This document shows positions 63,566 through 64,000 of a stretch of DNA of 64,000 bases, piece after piece. The position numbers were made by a program, and so were the translations under genes. Location of the stretch: assembly GCA_009760855.2 (NCBI GenBank), contig WPIO01000128.1:572001-636000 (forward strand), in the 5' to 3' direction. The first letter of the stretch is position 1. Each line of letters opens with the position of its first letter. Origin of the DNA: Cristatella mucedo (taxonomy: Eukaryota > Bryozoa > Phylactolaemata > Cristatellidae). The notes below the pieces were generated by a model, which made no database searches, was not told the origin of the DNA, and was given only the letters and a program-made list of their open reading frames with translations.

Positions 63566-64000
63566 GGGGTTGGACAACTAGCTCCTTAGGTCTGTCTCGG
63601 CTTGATTATTGTAATTCTGTTTTGGCTGGGCTACCGAAAAAAGCAACTAGGCTACTGCAGATGGCTATGAATATGGCCGCAAGGAGATTTGACCGTGTGT
63701 CTCCTTTGCTAAAAGAAAAAGCTAGAATAGCTGCCGGTTGATCAATGGATACAGAGCAAAGTTCTTACACTGACTACAAGACCTGCCACGGCTTGGCTCC
63801 TTCGTACCTAGCTGAATTGCTGCAACAGTTTCAGCTTCCTTGTGCCTTTAAGTCCTGTATGGACAACAAATTAGCTGTTCTATTCATCTGCCTAAAGGCC
63901 GTTGGCGACAGAAGCTTTGGCTCTGCAGGTTCTAGACTGTGGAACCCGCTTCCACGATTCTTATGCAACGACAGCTACTCTCCTGCTGCCGACTATGGCA
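63566..64000 (+). mobile_element. LINE family B, truncated by the window end
   Basis: TTGGACAACTAGCTCCTTAG, TCTCGGCTTGATTATTGTAA, then reading-frame relics of SRLDYCNSVLAGLPKKATRL and ALFALKAVGDRSFGSAG-like text to the last base. Preceded by a G10 run near 63560. Confidence 0.85.

Larger units (their letters stand above)
62191..64000 (+). other. sequence after the last recognised exon
   Basis: Contains two SINE-I copies and the start of a LINE-B copy. The stretches 62200-62740 and 63320-63540 show nothing recognisable. If the WD40 gene continues, this is intron. Confidence 0.6.

Overview
The window is eukaryotic, from an invertebrate-type animal genome. It shows spliced genes with GT-AG introns (many only about 100 bp), myotubularin, WD40 and HECT-ligase type genes that belong to animal repertoires, CR1/L2-like LINEs, tRNA-derived SINEs, and very long dinucleotide microsatellites. 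I cannot name the phylum or species from the sequence alone. No rRNA, functional tRNA, CRISPR, operon or bacterial feature was seen.

Layout. (1) Positions 1-3647: the 5' end of a minus-strand gene. One first exon (3242-3647) encodes the start of a domain resembling the N-terminal C2-like region of HECW ubiquitin ligases; the rest runs leftwards out of the window through repeat-filled intron. (2) Positions 3648-4252: a short divergent intergenic region, probably a bidirectional promoter, followed by a CpG-rich stretch that contains a perfect 42-bp palindrome. (3) Positions 4253-34000 (+): a complete 13-exon gene for a 728-residue catalytically dead myotubularin of the MTMR10/MTMR12 (3-PAP) type. 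All splice phases agree, the cysteine of the phosphatase loop is absent, and an AATAAA lies at 34817. (4) Positions 34823-38762: intergenic, with an eroded LINE endonuclease fragment, a poly-G run and a short hairpin. (5) Positions 38800 to at least 62068 (+): an 18-exon gene for a large double-propeller WD40 protein, WDR87/WDR97-like by recognition, probably ciliary. It contains one apparent GC-AG intron. Its 3' end is uncertain: it either stops at 62190 or continues past the window.

Most of the remaining DNA is transposon-derived. Two L2-like LINE families are present. Family A ends in a conserved hairpin followed by (ATT)n; family B ends in an ATTAC-type tail and includes one nearly full-length copy antisense in intron 6 of the myotubularin gene. 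There are two main tRNA-derived SINE families plus one copy of a third. One SINE family carries a 3' tail that looks borrowed from LINE family A. An unnamed repeat of about 500 bp occurs once in each of the two large genes.

The three genes have no evident shared pathway: phosphoinositide-phosphatase adaptor, putative ciliary scaffold, putative E3 ligase. I found no sign of an unknown multi-gene system. The most unusual signals are the two long perfect palindromes, the LINE/SINE shared tail hairpin, transposon tails lying at splice acceptors, and the GC-AG intron.
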